From Bacillota bacterium (GTDB lineage: Bacteria; Bacillota; Clostridia; Oscillospirales; Oscillospiraceae): a stretch of DNA of 64,000 bases. The translations under genes and the position numbers were made by a program. Numbering within the stretch: the stretch's first letter is position 1; each line of letters starts with the position of its first letter. A model generated the notes under the pieces. That model was not told the DNA's origin and did not search any database. It saw only the letters and a program-made list of their open reading frames with translations. The stretch is taken from positions 49,733-113,732 of the forward strand of contig JAQYLT010000076.1 in assembly GCA_028719885.1 (NCBI GenBank). Direction: 5' to 3'. This document shows positions 8,927 to 16,100 of this stretch, in pieces.

Positions 8927-8985
8927 GCCGTTTACCGGAAAGAATTGACCGTTCAGCGACAATTGCAACATTTTTTCTGCCCATG

Positions 8986-8994
8986 TGCTATAAT
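8986..8994 (+). promoter_or_regulatory. Extended -10 promoter element before the acyltransferase
   Basis: TGC followed by TATAAT (8989-8994) is an extended -10; a TTGCAA lies 20 bases upstream, too far for a standard -35. A strong RBS AAAGGAGG follows at 9005-9012. Confidence 0.5.
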
Positions 8995-9020
8995 GCCTCC
9001 ATCCAAAGGAGGTTGGAAAT

Positions 9021-10091
9021 ATGAAACGGAAAATCTATCTGGACAACATTCGCTGGGCTACGGTGGTACTGGTTCTCATCTACCATGTATTCTACTATTT
9101 TAATGCCCAGGGGGTACTGGGCGGCTTTGAACCATTTTCCCAGGTGCAGTATCAGGATGCAGTGCTTTATTTTGTGTACCCCTGGTTTATGGTGCTTCTG
9201 TTCCTGATTGCCGGAATGTCCGCCAGATACGCGCTGCAAAAGCGAAGCGACAAGGAATTTTTCAAGGAGAGAACGGTGAAGCTTCTGGTTCCCTCCACCC
9301 TGGGCCTGTTTGTGTTCTACTGGATTTTGGGCTATTTCAACGTCCGCATTGGCGGCGGTATGGAATGGATGCCGGCGGATATGCCGCGACTGATGCTGTA
9401 TTTGATTTGCGTGCCATCGGGCATCGGCCCCCTGTGGTTCGTCCAGATGCTTTGGATTTTCAGCGGACTGCTGCTGATCCTGCGGAAAATTGACAAAAAG
9501 GACAAGATTTATCAGTGCTTCCAAAGGTTGAACGCCTGGACGGCGCTGCTGTTCCTGCCGCTGATTTGGGCATCCGCCCAGGTGCTGAACACACCTGTGA
9601 TTACGGTTTATCGGTTCGGAATCTATTTCACGGCATTTCTCCTGGGCTACTATGTTTTCTCCCATGAGGCACTTCAGGATTCCCTGGAAAAGCAGGCAGT
9701 TCCCTTTGGCATCGCGGCGGTTCTCCTTGGAATTGTCTACACCTGGTATTATTTTGGCACCAATTACGCGGAGGATGCCTGCCTGAAAAGCCTGTTTACC
9801 GCGGTGTATCTCTGGATTGCCGTCCTGGCTGTTCTGGGCTGCGGAAAAAGGTGGTTCAACATGGATAATCAGCTATGCAGATTTATGACCCGGCAGAGCA
9901 GCGGCATCTATATGCTCCACTGCCTTGTCATGACCCCTGTTTGCTGGGGCCTACGCTATCCGTTGGGGCTTCCTGCGGCGGCTGTGTACATTCTTGGCGC
10001 GCTGCTCACGTTTGTTCTCTCCATCGTGCTCAACGAAATTCTAAGTCGGATTCCTATTGTTCGATTCCTGGTTCTGGGAAAAAGGAAATAA
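9021..10091 (+). CDS. Acyltransferase family 3 membrane protein
   Basis: A 356-residue polytopic membrane protein with about ten hydrophobic segments. The start YLDNIRWATVVLVLIYHVFYY is the family-3 acyltransferase (OafA/YrhL-type) entry helix with the conserved His, and MLHCLVMTPV near the end is also typical. Such enzymes move acetyl or other acyl groups onto surface polysaccharides, lipids or antibiotics; the substrate here is unknown. It is a single gene ending at a shared terminator, facing a glycosyltransferase, so a cell-surface role is plausible. Confidence 0.8.
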   Translation: MKRKIYLDNIRWATVVLVLIYHVFYYFNAQGVLGGFEPFSQVQYQDAVLYFVYPWFMVLLFLIAGMSARYALQKRSDKEFFKERTVKLLVPSTLGLFVFYWILGYFNVRIGGGMEWMPADMPRLMLYLICVPSGIGPLWFVQMLWIFSGLLLILRKIDKKDKIYQCFQRLNAWTALLFLPLIWASAQVLNTPVITVYRFGIYFTAFLLGYYVFSHEALQDSLEKQAVPFGIAAVLLGIVYTWYYFGTNYAEDACLKSLFTAVYLWIAVLAVLGCGKRWFNMDNQLCRFMTRQSSGIYMLHCLVMTPVCWGLRYPLGLPAAAVYILGALLTFVLSIVLNEILSRIPIVRFLVLGKRK

Positions 10092-10092
10092 A

Positions 10093-10124
10093 AATTCAGC
10101 CGCACGGTGTGCGGCTGAAAATTT
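10093..10124. terminator. Bidirectional terminator between convergent genes
   Basis: Stem TTCAGCCGCAC (10095-10105) / GTGCGGCTGAA (10109-10119) flanked by A-rich and T-rich runs; read on the minus strand it ends in TTTTT, serving the glycosyltransferase. Confidence 0.75.
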
Positions 10125-11064
10125 ACGTTTCATCGGGGGGAAGCAGGATTTCCTTGGCAATATAGATGGGGCGGTTTTTGGACTGCTCGAAGATGCGACC
10201 CACATATTCGCCGATGATGCCAATGCAGAACAGTTGTACGCTTCCAAAAAACAGAATCAGCACAATGATTGTGGCATACCCGGGAACGTCGATGCCCCAA
10301 AACAGCTTTTGAAGAACAACGGCGATTAAATACAGCACAGCCGCAATTCCGGAAATGCTGCCAAGAAAAGTGGCCAGGCGGAGGGGGGCGGTGGAGAAGC
10401 CGATGATGCCCTCAATGGCATAGTTCATCAGCTTTTTAAAGCTCCATTTGGTCGTACCGAAAGCCCGCTGGCATGCGGTGTAGGGAATAAAATGGGTCTT
10501 GTAGCCAACCCAGGCGAAAATGCCCTTGGAAAACCGGTGGTATTCTCCCAGGGTGAGAATGCTGTCCCGCACGCTTTTGCGGAAGGTGCGGAAATCACTG
10601 GCCTCCGGCTGCAGCGTCACATGGGACATCTTGTTGATGATCCGATAGAAGGACTTTTTGAAAAAGGAGAGGACCTTGCCCTCATTGCGCCGGTCCTGAT
10701 AAGCCGCCACAACATCATAATCCGGGTTTTCATCCAGAAATTGAACCATCTCCCGGACAATTTCAGGCCGCTGCTGCAAATCCGCGTCAATCAGGCTGAT
10801 ATAGTCACCGGAAGCGTACTGCAAGCCAGCATAGAGCCCGGCCTCTTTTCCGAAATTTCTGGAAAAGGAGATGACCTTCACAGGACATTTACCACCGGCG
10901 TGGAGCTTTCTCAGATTGTGCAGAGTGGCGTCTGCGCTGCCATCGTCCACATAAATGATTTCAAAGGAATAACCGCAGCCCTGGAAGGCTTTTATGGTTT
11001 CCTCCTGGAATAATTCGACGTTCTCGGCTTCATTGTAGCAGGGGACAATTAAGGACAGTTTCAT
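10123..11064 (-). CDS. Family 2 glycosyltransferase, GtrB/DPM1-like with two C-terminal membrane helices
   Basis: A 313-residue enzyme that most likely moves a sugar from a nucleotide donor to undecaprenyl phosphate at the inner face of the membrane. The GT-A fold is seen in IVPCYNEAENVELF (about 6-19), IYVDDGSADAT (about 38-48) and the metal-binding SLIDADLQQRPE (about 91-102); two hydrophobic helices occupy about 225-290. This is the GtrB/ArnC/DPM1 arrangement. No flippase or polymer gene is adjacent; the facing acyltransferase is the only possible partner. Its own promoter lies upstream on the minus strand. Confidence 0.88.
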   Translation of the reverse strand: MKLSLIVPCYNEAENVELFQEETIKAFQGCGYSFEIIYVDDGSADATLHNLRKLHAGGKCPVKVISFSRNFGKEAGLYAGLQYASGDYISLIDADLQQRPEIVREMVQFLDENPDYDVVAAYQDRRNEGKVLSFFKKSFYRIINKMSHVTLQPEASDFRTFRKSVRDSILTLGEYHRFSKGIFAWVGYKTHFIPYTACQRAFGTTKWSFKKLMNYAIEGIIGFSTAPLRLATFLGSISGIAAVLYLIAVVLQKLFWGIDVPGYATIIVLILFFGSVQLFCIGIIGEYVGRIFEQSKNRPIYIAKEILLPPDET

Positions 11065-11096
11065 TTTCTATCAACTCACATCTAAGGATTATGTTT

Positions 11097-11124
11097 ATTA
11101 TATTTCTTTTTGCCAATTCGTCAA
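11097..11124 (-). promoter_or_regulatory. Sigma-A promoter for the glycosyltransferase
   Basis: On the minus strand TTGACG (11124-11119), a 16-base spacer and a perfect TATAAT (11102-11097), 33 bases before the ATG. Confidence 0.75.
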
Positions 11125-11185
11125 GAGAATTCACAGCATTTTTACAGATGGAACATCCGGATGCATTGAAATTCTGAAAAAACTA

Positions 11186-11214
11186 TTGACAAAATCGGCT
11201 GATTACAGTAGAAT
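11186..11214 (+). promoter_or_regulatory. Strong sigma-A promoter for the valS leader
   Basis: TTGACA (11186-11191), 17-base spacer, TAGAAT (11209-11214), directly upstream of the T-box leader. Confidence 0.88.
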
Positions 11215-11452
11215 GGCGGAAAAGCGAAACACATGGAACGGGAGGAGCGGTGTCGCTTCCGATGCAGCGAGTGTGCGGTTGGTGCAAGCACATATCGGAT
11301 GATGCCGCGGGTCGCCCGGGAGTGGATTGTCTGAACGCAGTAGGATGATCCGGGTCAGCCCGTTACAGCTTTCAAGTGCCCGGTTTACCGGGAAATCAGG
11401 TGGTACCGCGGACAATTTCGCCCTGACTCCAATTGGGAGTCAGGGCGTTTTC
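11215..11452 (+). promoter_or_regulatory. T-box riboswitch leader controlling valS
   Basis: Transcription antitermination leader that senses uncharged tRNA(Val). The conserved T-box AGGTGGTACCGCG is at 11398-11410, followed by a strong intrinsic terminator: CGCCCTGACTCC (11419-11430), AATT loop, GGAGTCAGGGCG (11436-11447) and TTTT. Upstream, CGATGCAGCGAG and GGTGCAAGCAC fit stem I features. A GTC at 11311-11313 could be the Val specifier, but I did not fold stem I to prove it. When uncharged tRNA binds, the T-box pairs with its acceptor end and valS is transcribed. Confidence 0.93.
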
Positions 11453-11470
11453 AATTGAAAGGAGATTGTT

Positions 11471-14110
11471 ATGGCAAGAGAATTACCAAAGGTGTATGAG
11501 CCTCAGGCAGTGGAATCCCGCATCTACGACATGTGGCAGCGGGGAGGATACTTCCACGCGGAGCGGGATGAAAGCAAGAAGCCCTTTACCATCGTTATGC
11601 CGCCCCCCAACGTCACCGGACAGCTGCACATGGGTCACGCCATGGACGCAACCCTGCAGGATACCCTGATTCGCTTCAAGAGAATGCAGGGCTACAACGC
11701 CCTCTGGATTCCCGGCGTTGACCATGCGGGCATCGCCACCCAGATCAAGGTGGAGGAAGAGCTCCGCAAGGAGGGGAAGACCCGCTACGACCTGGGCCGG
11801 GAAAAGTTCCTGGAGCGGGTTTGGGACTGGAAAAACAAATATGGCAACCGGATTGTGGAGCAGCAGAAGAAGCTGGGCGCCAGCTGTGACTGGGACCGGG
11901 CCCGATTCACCATGGACGAGGGCTGCTCCAAGGCCGTCCGTGAAGTGTTTGTCTCCCTGTATGAAAAAGGCTTGATTTACAAGGGCAGCCGCATCATCAA
12001 CTGGTGCCCCCACTGCGTCACGGCCCTGAGCGATGCGGAAGTGGAATATGTGGATAAGCCCGGCCATCTGTGGCATATCCGTTATCCTCTGGCCGACGGA
12101 ACCGGTGAAGTGGTTGTTGCCACCACCCGGCCGGAGACCATGCTGGGCGACAGCGGCGTGTGCGTCAACCCCAACGATGAGCGCTACACCTCCATTGTGG
12201 GCAAGAAAGTCATTCTGCCCCTGATGAACAAAGAAATCCCTGTGGTGGCCGATGACTACGCCGAGATGGAATTCGGCACCGGCTGCGTCAAGATGACTCC
12301 CGCCCATGACCCCAACGACTTTGAGGTGGGTCTGCGTCACAACCTGGAGGTCATCCGGGTTCTGGATGACAACGGCAAGGTCAATGAGCTGGGCGGCAAG
12401 TATCAGGGCCTGGACCGCTATGAAGCCCGCAAGCAGATTGTGAAAGATCTGGAAGAGGGTGGGTACCTGGTCAAGGTGGAGGATTATTCTCACAATGTGG
12501 GTACCTGCTACCGCTGCCACAACGACGTGGAGCCCATCATCTCTGCCCAGTGGTTTGTGAAGATGAAGCCCCTTGCAGAAGAGGCCATCCGCGTGGTGAA
12601 GGACGGGGAGACCAAATTCGTCCCCGACCGGTTCAGCAAGACCTATCTGAACTGGATGGAAAATGTCCGTGATTGGTGCATTTCCCGTCAGCTGTGGTGG
12701 GGCCATCAGATTCCTGCCTGGACCTGCGGCGACTGCGGCCACATTACCGTTTCCCGGGAGGATGCCTGCAAGTGCGAAAAGTGCGGCAGCACCAATATTG
12801 AGCGGGACCCGGATGTGCTGGATACCTGGTTCTCCTCCGCTCTTTGGCCCTTTGAGACCCTGGGCTGGCCGGAGAAGAACGCCGATCTGGATTATTTCTA
12901 TCCCACCGATGTGCTGGTCACCGGCTACGACATCATCTTCTTCTGGGTTGCCAGAATGATCTTCTCCGGCTGTGAGCACACCGGAAAAACGCCTTTCCAC
13001 ACCGTGCTGATTCACGGCCTGGTGCGGGACGACAAGGGCCGGAAAATGAGCAAATCCCTGGGCAACGGCATCGACCCCCTGGAAATGATCGACAAATACG
13101 GCTGCGATGCCCTGCGGATGAACATGGTCACCGGCAACTCTCCCGGAAACGACATGCGTTTTTATGTGGAGCGCTGCGAGGCCATGCGGAATTTTGCCAA
13201 TAAGCTGTGGAACGCCTCCCGGTATGTGATGATGAACCTGTCCGAGGATTCCGTCAATGCCCTGCCTGCAATGGAGAAGCTGGAAATCTCCGATAAGTGG
13301 GTGCTGTCCAAGCTGAATACCCTGATTGCCGAGGTGACGGATAATCTGGAAAAGTATGAGCTTGGCGTGGCCGTCCAAAAGGTCTATGACTTCATCTGGG
13401 ACACCTACTGCGACTGGTATATTGAGCTGACCAAGGCCAGACTGTACGGCGAGGACGCAGACCGGAAGCAGACCGCAACACAGGTCCTGGTGTATGTGCT
13501 GGATCAGATTCTCCGGCTGCTGCATCCGTTTATGCCTTTCATCACGGAGGAAATCTGGCAGAGCCTGCCCCACGAGGGGGAAGCCCTGATCGTGGCCAAG
13601 TGGCCGGAATACAGCGAGAAGCTGGCGTTCCAGGAAGAGGAATCCCACATGGAATCCGTGATGAATGCCATCCGCTCCATCCGCAACCGTCGGGCGGAGA
13701 TGAACGTGCCTCCCTCCAAGAAGGCGGCGCTGTACGTGCTGACCTCCAGGCCCCAGGTGTTTACCGAGGGAGAGGGCTTCATCCAGCGTCTTGCCTATGC
13801 CGACAGCGTGACCATTCTGGACTCCGAGCCGGAAAACCTGAACGGCATGGTCACCTGCGCCACCGCCGATGCCAAGCTGTATATCCCCATGGGACAGCTG
13901 GTGGACATTGCCAAGGAGCTGGAGCGCATCACCAAGGAGCTGGAAAAGGCCAGAAAGAATCTGCAGGGCCTGGAGGGAAAGCTCTCCAACGAGAATTTCG
14001 TCTCCCGGGCTCCCGAGGCTGTGGTGAATGCGGAACGGGCCAAGGCGCAAAAGGCCCGTGACCTGATTGCCAGCCTGGAGCAGAGCCTGGCTGCCATGCA
14101 GGCGCTTTAA
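11471..14110 (+). CDS. valS: Valyl-tRNA synthetase
   Basis: Class I synthetase charging tRNA(Val). The 879-residue protein has the HIGH motif as HMGH (53-56, in [15 protein letters not shown]), the editing (CP1) domain with [13 protein letters not shown], zinc-like Cys pairs (CYRCHN; CGDCGH ... CEKCGS), the KMSKS loop in [11 protein letters not shown] near 524, the anticodon-binding domain, and the C-terminal coiled coil ([20 protein letters not shown]) typical of ValRS. Controlled by the T-box leader. The usual Firmicutes partner folC does not follow; a terminator and a repeat element do. Confidence 0.97.
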   Translation: MARELPKVYEPQAVESRIYDMWQRGGYFHAERDESKKPFTIVMPPPNVTGQLHMGHAMDATLQDTLIRFKRMQGYNALWIPGVDHAGIATQIKVEEELRKEGKTRYDLGREKFLERVWDWKNKYGNRIVEQQKKLGASCDWDRARFTMDEGCSKAVREVFVSLYEKGLIYKGSRIINWCPHCVTALSDAEVEYVDKPGHLWHIRYPLADGTGEVVVATTRPETMLGDSGVCVNPNDERYTSIVGKKVILPLMNKEIPVVADDYAEMEFGTGCVKMTPAHDPNDFEVGLRHNLEVIRVLDDNGKVNELGGKYQGLDRYEARKQIVKDLEEGGYLVKVEDYSHNVGTCYRCHNDVEPIISAQWFVKMKPLAEEAIRVVKDGETKFVPDRFSKTYLNWMENVRDWCISRQLWWGHQIPAWTCGDCGHITVSREDACKCEKCGSTNIERDPDVLDTWFSSALWPFETLGWPEKNADLDYFYPTDVLVTGYDIIFFWVARMIFSGCEHTGKTPFHTVLIHGLVRDDKGRKMSKSLGNGIDPLEMIDKYGCDALRMNMVTGNSPGNDMRFYVERCEAMRNFANKLWNASRYVMMNLSEDSVNALPAMEKLEISDKWVLSKLNTLIAEVTDNLEKYELGVAVQKVYDFIWDTYCDWYIELTKARLYGEDADRKQTATQVLVYVLDQILRLLHPFMPFITEEIWQSLPHEGEALIVAKWPEYSEKLAFQEEESHMESVMNAIRSIRNRRAEMNVPPSKKAALYVLTSRPQVFTEGEGFIQRLAYADSVTILDSEPENLNGMVTCATADAKLYIPMGQLVDIAKELERITKELEKARKNLQGLEGKLSNENFVSRAPEAVVNAERAKAQKARDLIASLEQSLAAMQAL

Positions 14111-14131
14111 TATCCCAAAAGTCTACGCAAG

Positions 14132-14165
14132 CCCTGGTTGACCGCTTCGGTTGACCGGGGTTTTT
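14132..14165 (+). terminator. Terminator after valS
   Basis: Thirteen-pair stem with three G.U pairs, CCCTGGTTGACCG (14132-14144) / CGGTTGACCGGGG (14148-14160), then TTTTT. Confidence 0.8.
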
Positions 14166-14201
14166 CATATTGTGCAAATTGGCTTGACGGAGAACTGTGA
14201 G

Positions 14202-14403
14202 AAATTGGAATTTAGCGATGTAATTGTTGTGTGGGAAATGGGGTATACCGTAGGGCGGGGGGCTTGCCCCCGCCGCTTGCCCCAGGTTATGAACCAGGGG
14301 CATTATAACGGAAATACTCAAATATTTGCCACGTTTCGGCGGGGGCAAGCCCCCGCCCTACGGTACATCCGCAACGGCGGTGCAGACCTGCAGATTCCAA
14401 TTT
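14202..14403. repeat. Nested-palindrome element with AAATTGGAAT termini
   Basis: A 202-base non-coding element in the 478-base gap between valS and spoIIAA. The outer ends are inverted repeats AAATTGGAAT (14202-14211) and ATTCCAATTT (14394-14403). Inside, two larger inverted arms (about 14244-14274 and 14338-14366) carry GTAGGGCGGGGG-type sequence, and each arm is itself a palindrome (GGCGGGGG-CTTG-CCCCCGCC). It encodes no transposase and the short frames across it look spurious. It resembles a MITE or REP-type element; a second element starting with the same AAATTGGAAT lies at the right end of the window. Confidence 0.7.
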
Positions 14404-14587
14404 GTCTGTTTGTTTGGAAAACCAATAAGCACATTTCGGAAAGCGGCAGAACGATCGCATCAACCAGAAGGCAGAAGAGAAACTCATGTTTTTCTCCTGC
14501 CTTGTTTTTTTACACGGACTTCCGACTGTATTTTTGTAACGCAGGGATTATACTGCAACCAGCAGTTTTGCAAAGGAGGATTTCAAA

Positions 14588-14905
14588 ATGCACTTTACCA
14601 GTTTTCTGGAAAACGGAAAATTAACCATCGCTCTAACCGGAGAAATCGATCATCACTGTGCCAAGGCATATATTCAAATCATCAGCGCCAAAATTGAGGC
14701 GTATATGCCGGAGGTTTGTGTTTTGGACTTTCAGGATGTGACCTTTGTGGATTCCTCCGGAATCGCAGTGGTCATCAATGCCCTGCGAAACATGGCCCAG
14801 ATTGAGGGGAAGCTTCTCCTTTCCGGCATTTCTCCCCAGCCCATGCGGGTGTTCCGGGCCTCCGGAATTGACAAGCTGGTGGAAATAAGGGAGGCGGTCT
14901 CATGA
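14588..14905 (+). CDS. spoIIAA: Anti-sigma F factor antagonist
   Basis: STAS-domain protein (105 residues) that, when dephosphorylated, binds SpoIIAB and frees sigma F in the forespore. The phosphorylatable serine is in VTFVDSSGIAVV (S56/S57), followed by the usual helix and the late segment RVFRASGIDKLVEI. RBS AAAGGAGG at 14572-14579. First gene of the overlapping spoIIAA-spoIIAB-sigF operon. I could not identify a convincing sigma-H promoter in the 180 bases upstream, part of which is the repeat element. Confidence 0.93.
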   Translation: MHFTSFLENGKLTIALTGEIDHHCAKAYIQIISAKIEAYMPEVCVLDFQDVTFVDSSGIAVVINALRNMAQIEGKLLLSGISPQPMRVFRASGIDKLVEIREAVS

Positions 14906-15333
14906 AATTCGATAACTACATGATTTTGGAATTTCCAAGCCGGTCTGCCAATGAGGCCTTTGCCCGCAGCGCTGTGGCCTGCTTTGCGGCGCAGATGGAC
15001 CCAACCCTGGAGGAGCTGGGGGATATCCGCACCGCCGTTTCGGAGGCGGTGACAAACTGCATCGTCCACGCCTATCCCAACGAAATCGGAAATATTACCC
15101 TGCGGTGCAGAATCCTGAAAGACAATGTACTGGACATCGTCATCAAGGATAAGGGAATTGGAATTGCGGATGTGGAACAGGCCAGGCGTCCCTCCTTTAC
15201 AACCGGAGGGGCGGAGCGCAGCGGCATGGGCTTTACCATTATGGAGAGCTTTATGACCAGCTTTGAGGTGACTTCTTCCACTGGCAAGGGAACCACCGTC
15301 CATATGCGCCGAAAGCTGCAGCGACGCAAATGA
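14902..15333 (+). CDS. spoIIAB: Anti-sigma F factor, serine kinase
   Basis: GHKL-fold kinase (143 residues) that holds sigma F inactive and phosphorylates SpoIIAA. The N box SEAVTNCIVHAYP, the G1 box IVIKDKGIGIADVEQA and the G2 region GGAERSGMGFTIMESF are all present, as expected for a working ATP-binding site. Its ATG overlaps the spoIIAA stop (ATGA) and its stop overlaps the sigF ATG, giving the equal stoichiometry this partner switch needs. Confidence 0.95.
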   Translation: MKFDNYMILEFPSRSANEAFARSAVACFAAQMDPTLEELGDIRTAVSEAVTNCIVHAYPNEIGNITLRCRILKDNVLDIVIKDKGIGIADVEQARRPSFTTGGAERSGMGFTIMESFMTSFEVTSSTGKGTTVHMRRKLQRRK

Positions 15334-16034
15334 GCAAAACAGAAGAGCTGATTGAACTGGCGCAGCACGGAGATCAGAATGCCTCCGAGCAGTTAATCAA
15401 TGAAAATTCCGGCCTGATTTGGTCCATCGCCCGGCGCTTCATCGGCAGAGGGGTGGAAACGGAGGACCTGTATCAGCTTGGATGCCTGGGCTTTTTAAAG
15501 GCCATTGAGGGCTTTGACCTGGATTTCGGCACGCAGTTTTCCACCTATGCCGTTCCCAAAATCTCCGGTGAGATACGCCGTTTTCTCCGGGACGACGGCA
15601 CGGTAAAGGTGTCCCGCAGTCTGAAAGAGCAGTCCGCCACAATCAAAGGGGTGCGAAGCAAGCTGACCGCCTTGCTGGGGCGGGAACCCACCATTCAGGA
15701 GCTGTCGGACCAAACCGGCTTTTCTCCGGAGGAAATTGCCATCGCGGAAACGGCCACGGCTGCCACGGAATCCATCCATCAGGAGACGGGGGAGGACGGG
15801 TTCTGCCTGGAAAACATCCTCACCGATACGGAGTCCGAGGACCGAATGGTGGAGAAAATCGCCCTGCGGCAGGCGGTGGACAAGCTGCCGGAGCGGGAAC
15901 GGCTGGTGATTCAGCTGCGCTATTATCACAGCCTGACCCAGCAGCGGGTGGCAAAGGTGATGAATGTCAGTCAGGTCCAGGTTTCCAGAATCGAAAAAAA
16001 GGCCTTGGAGAAAATCCGCGAATTCATGCTGTAG
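15330..16034 (+). CDS. sigF: RNA polymerase sigma factor F
   Basis: Forespore-specific sigma factor that starts compartment-specific gene expression after asymmetric division. Length 234. Region 2 reads LIWSIARRFIGRGVETEDLYQLGC with FSTYAVPKISGEIRRFLRDDG, region 3 is present and region 4 ends VAKVMNVSQVQVSRIEKKAL. The exact operon context (spoIIAA-spoIIAB-sigF with ATGA overlaps) separates it from sigma G, which otherwise looks similar. Confidence 0.95.
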   Translation: MSKTEELIELAQHGDQNASEQLINENSGLIWSIARRFIGRGVETEDLYQLGCLGFLKAIEGFDLDFGTQFSTYAVPKISGEIRRFLRDDGTVKVSRSLKEQSATIKGVRSKLTALLGREPTIQELSDQTGFSPEEIAIAETATAATESIHQETGEDGFCLENILTDTESEDRMVEKIALRQAVDKLPERERLVIQLRYYHSLTQQRVAKVMNVSQVQVSRIEKKALEKIREFML

Positions 16035-16039
16035 ACCCC

Positions 16040-16068
16040 TTTACCTTTTGCTCAAAATGGAGTAGAAT
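16040..16068 (+). promoter_or_regulatory. Sigma-A type promoter for pcrA
   Basis: TTTACC (16040-16045), 17-base spacer, TAGAAT (16063-16068), between sigF and pcrA. Confidence 0.6.
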
Positions 16069-16100
16069 AGACCCATCCTTATGAGATAACAGGTGTGTCT

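Noticed and set aside
11483..14050. Long open frame of over 850 codons on the minus strand opposite valS
   Set aside because: It is a codon-bias shadow: Leu/Gly/His-rich, no family resemblance, while valS on the other strand has all synthetase motifs. The same holds for long frames opposite nrdD (34009-36348), mutS2 (26407-27828), UPF0210 (54818-56257) and mltG (59195-61000).
14151..14697. Plus-strand frames across the valS-spoIIAA gap
   Set aside because: They cross the nested palindromes and have Arg/Pro-rich repeat-derived sequence without any family match.
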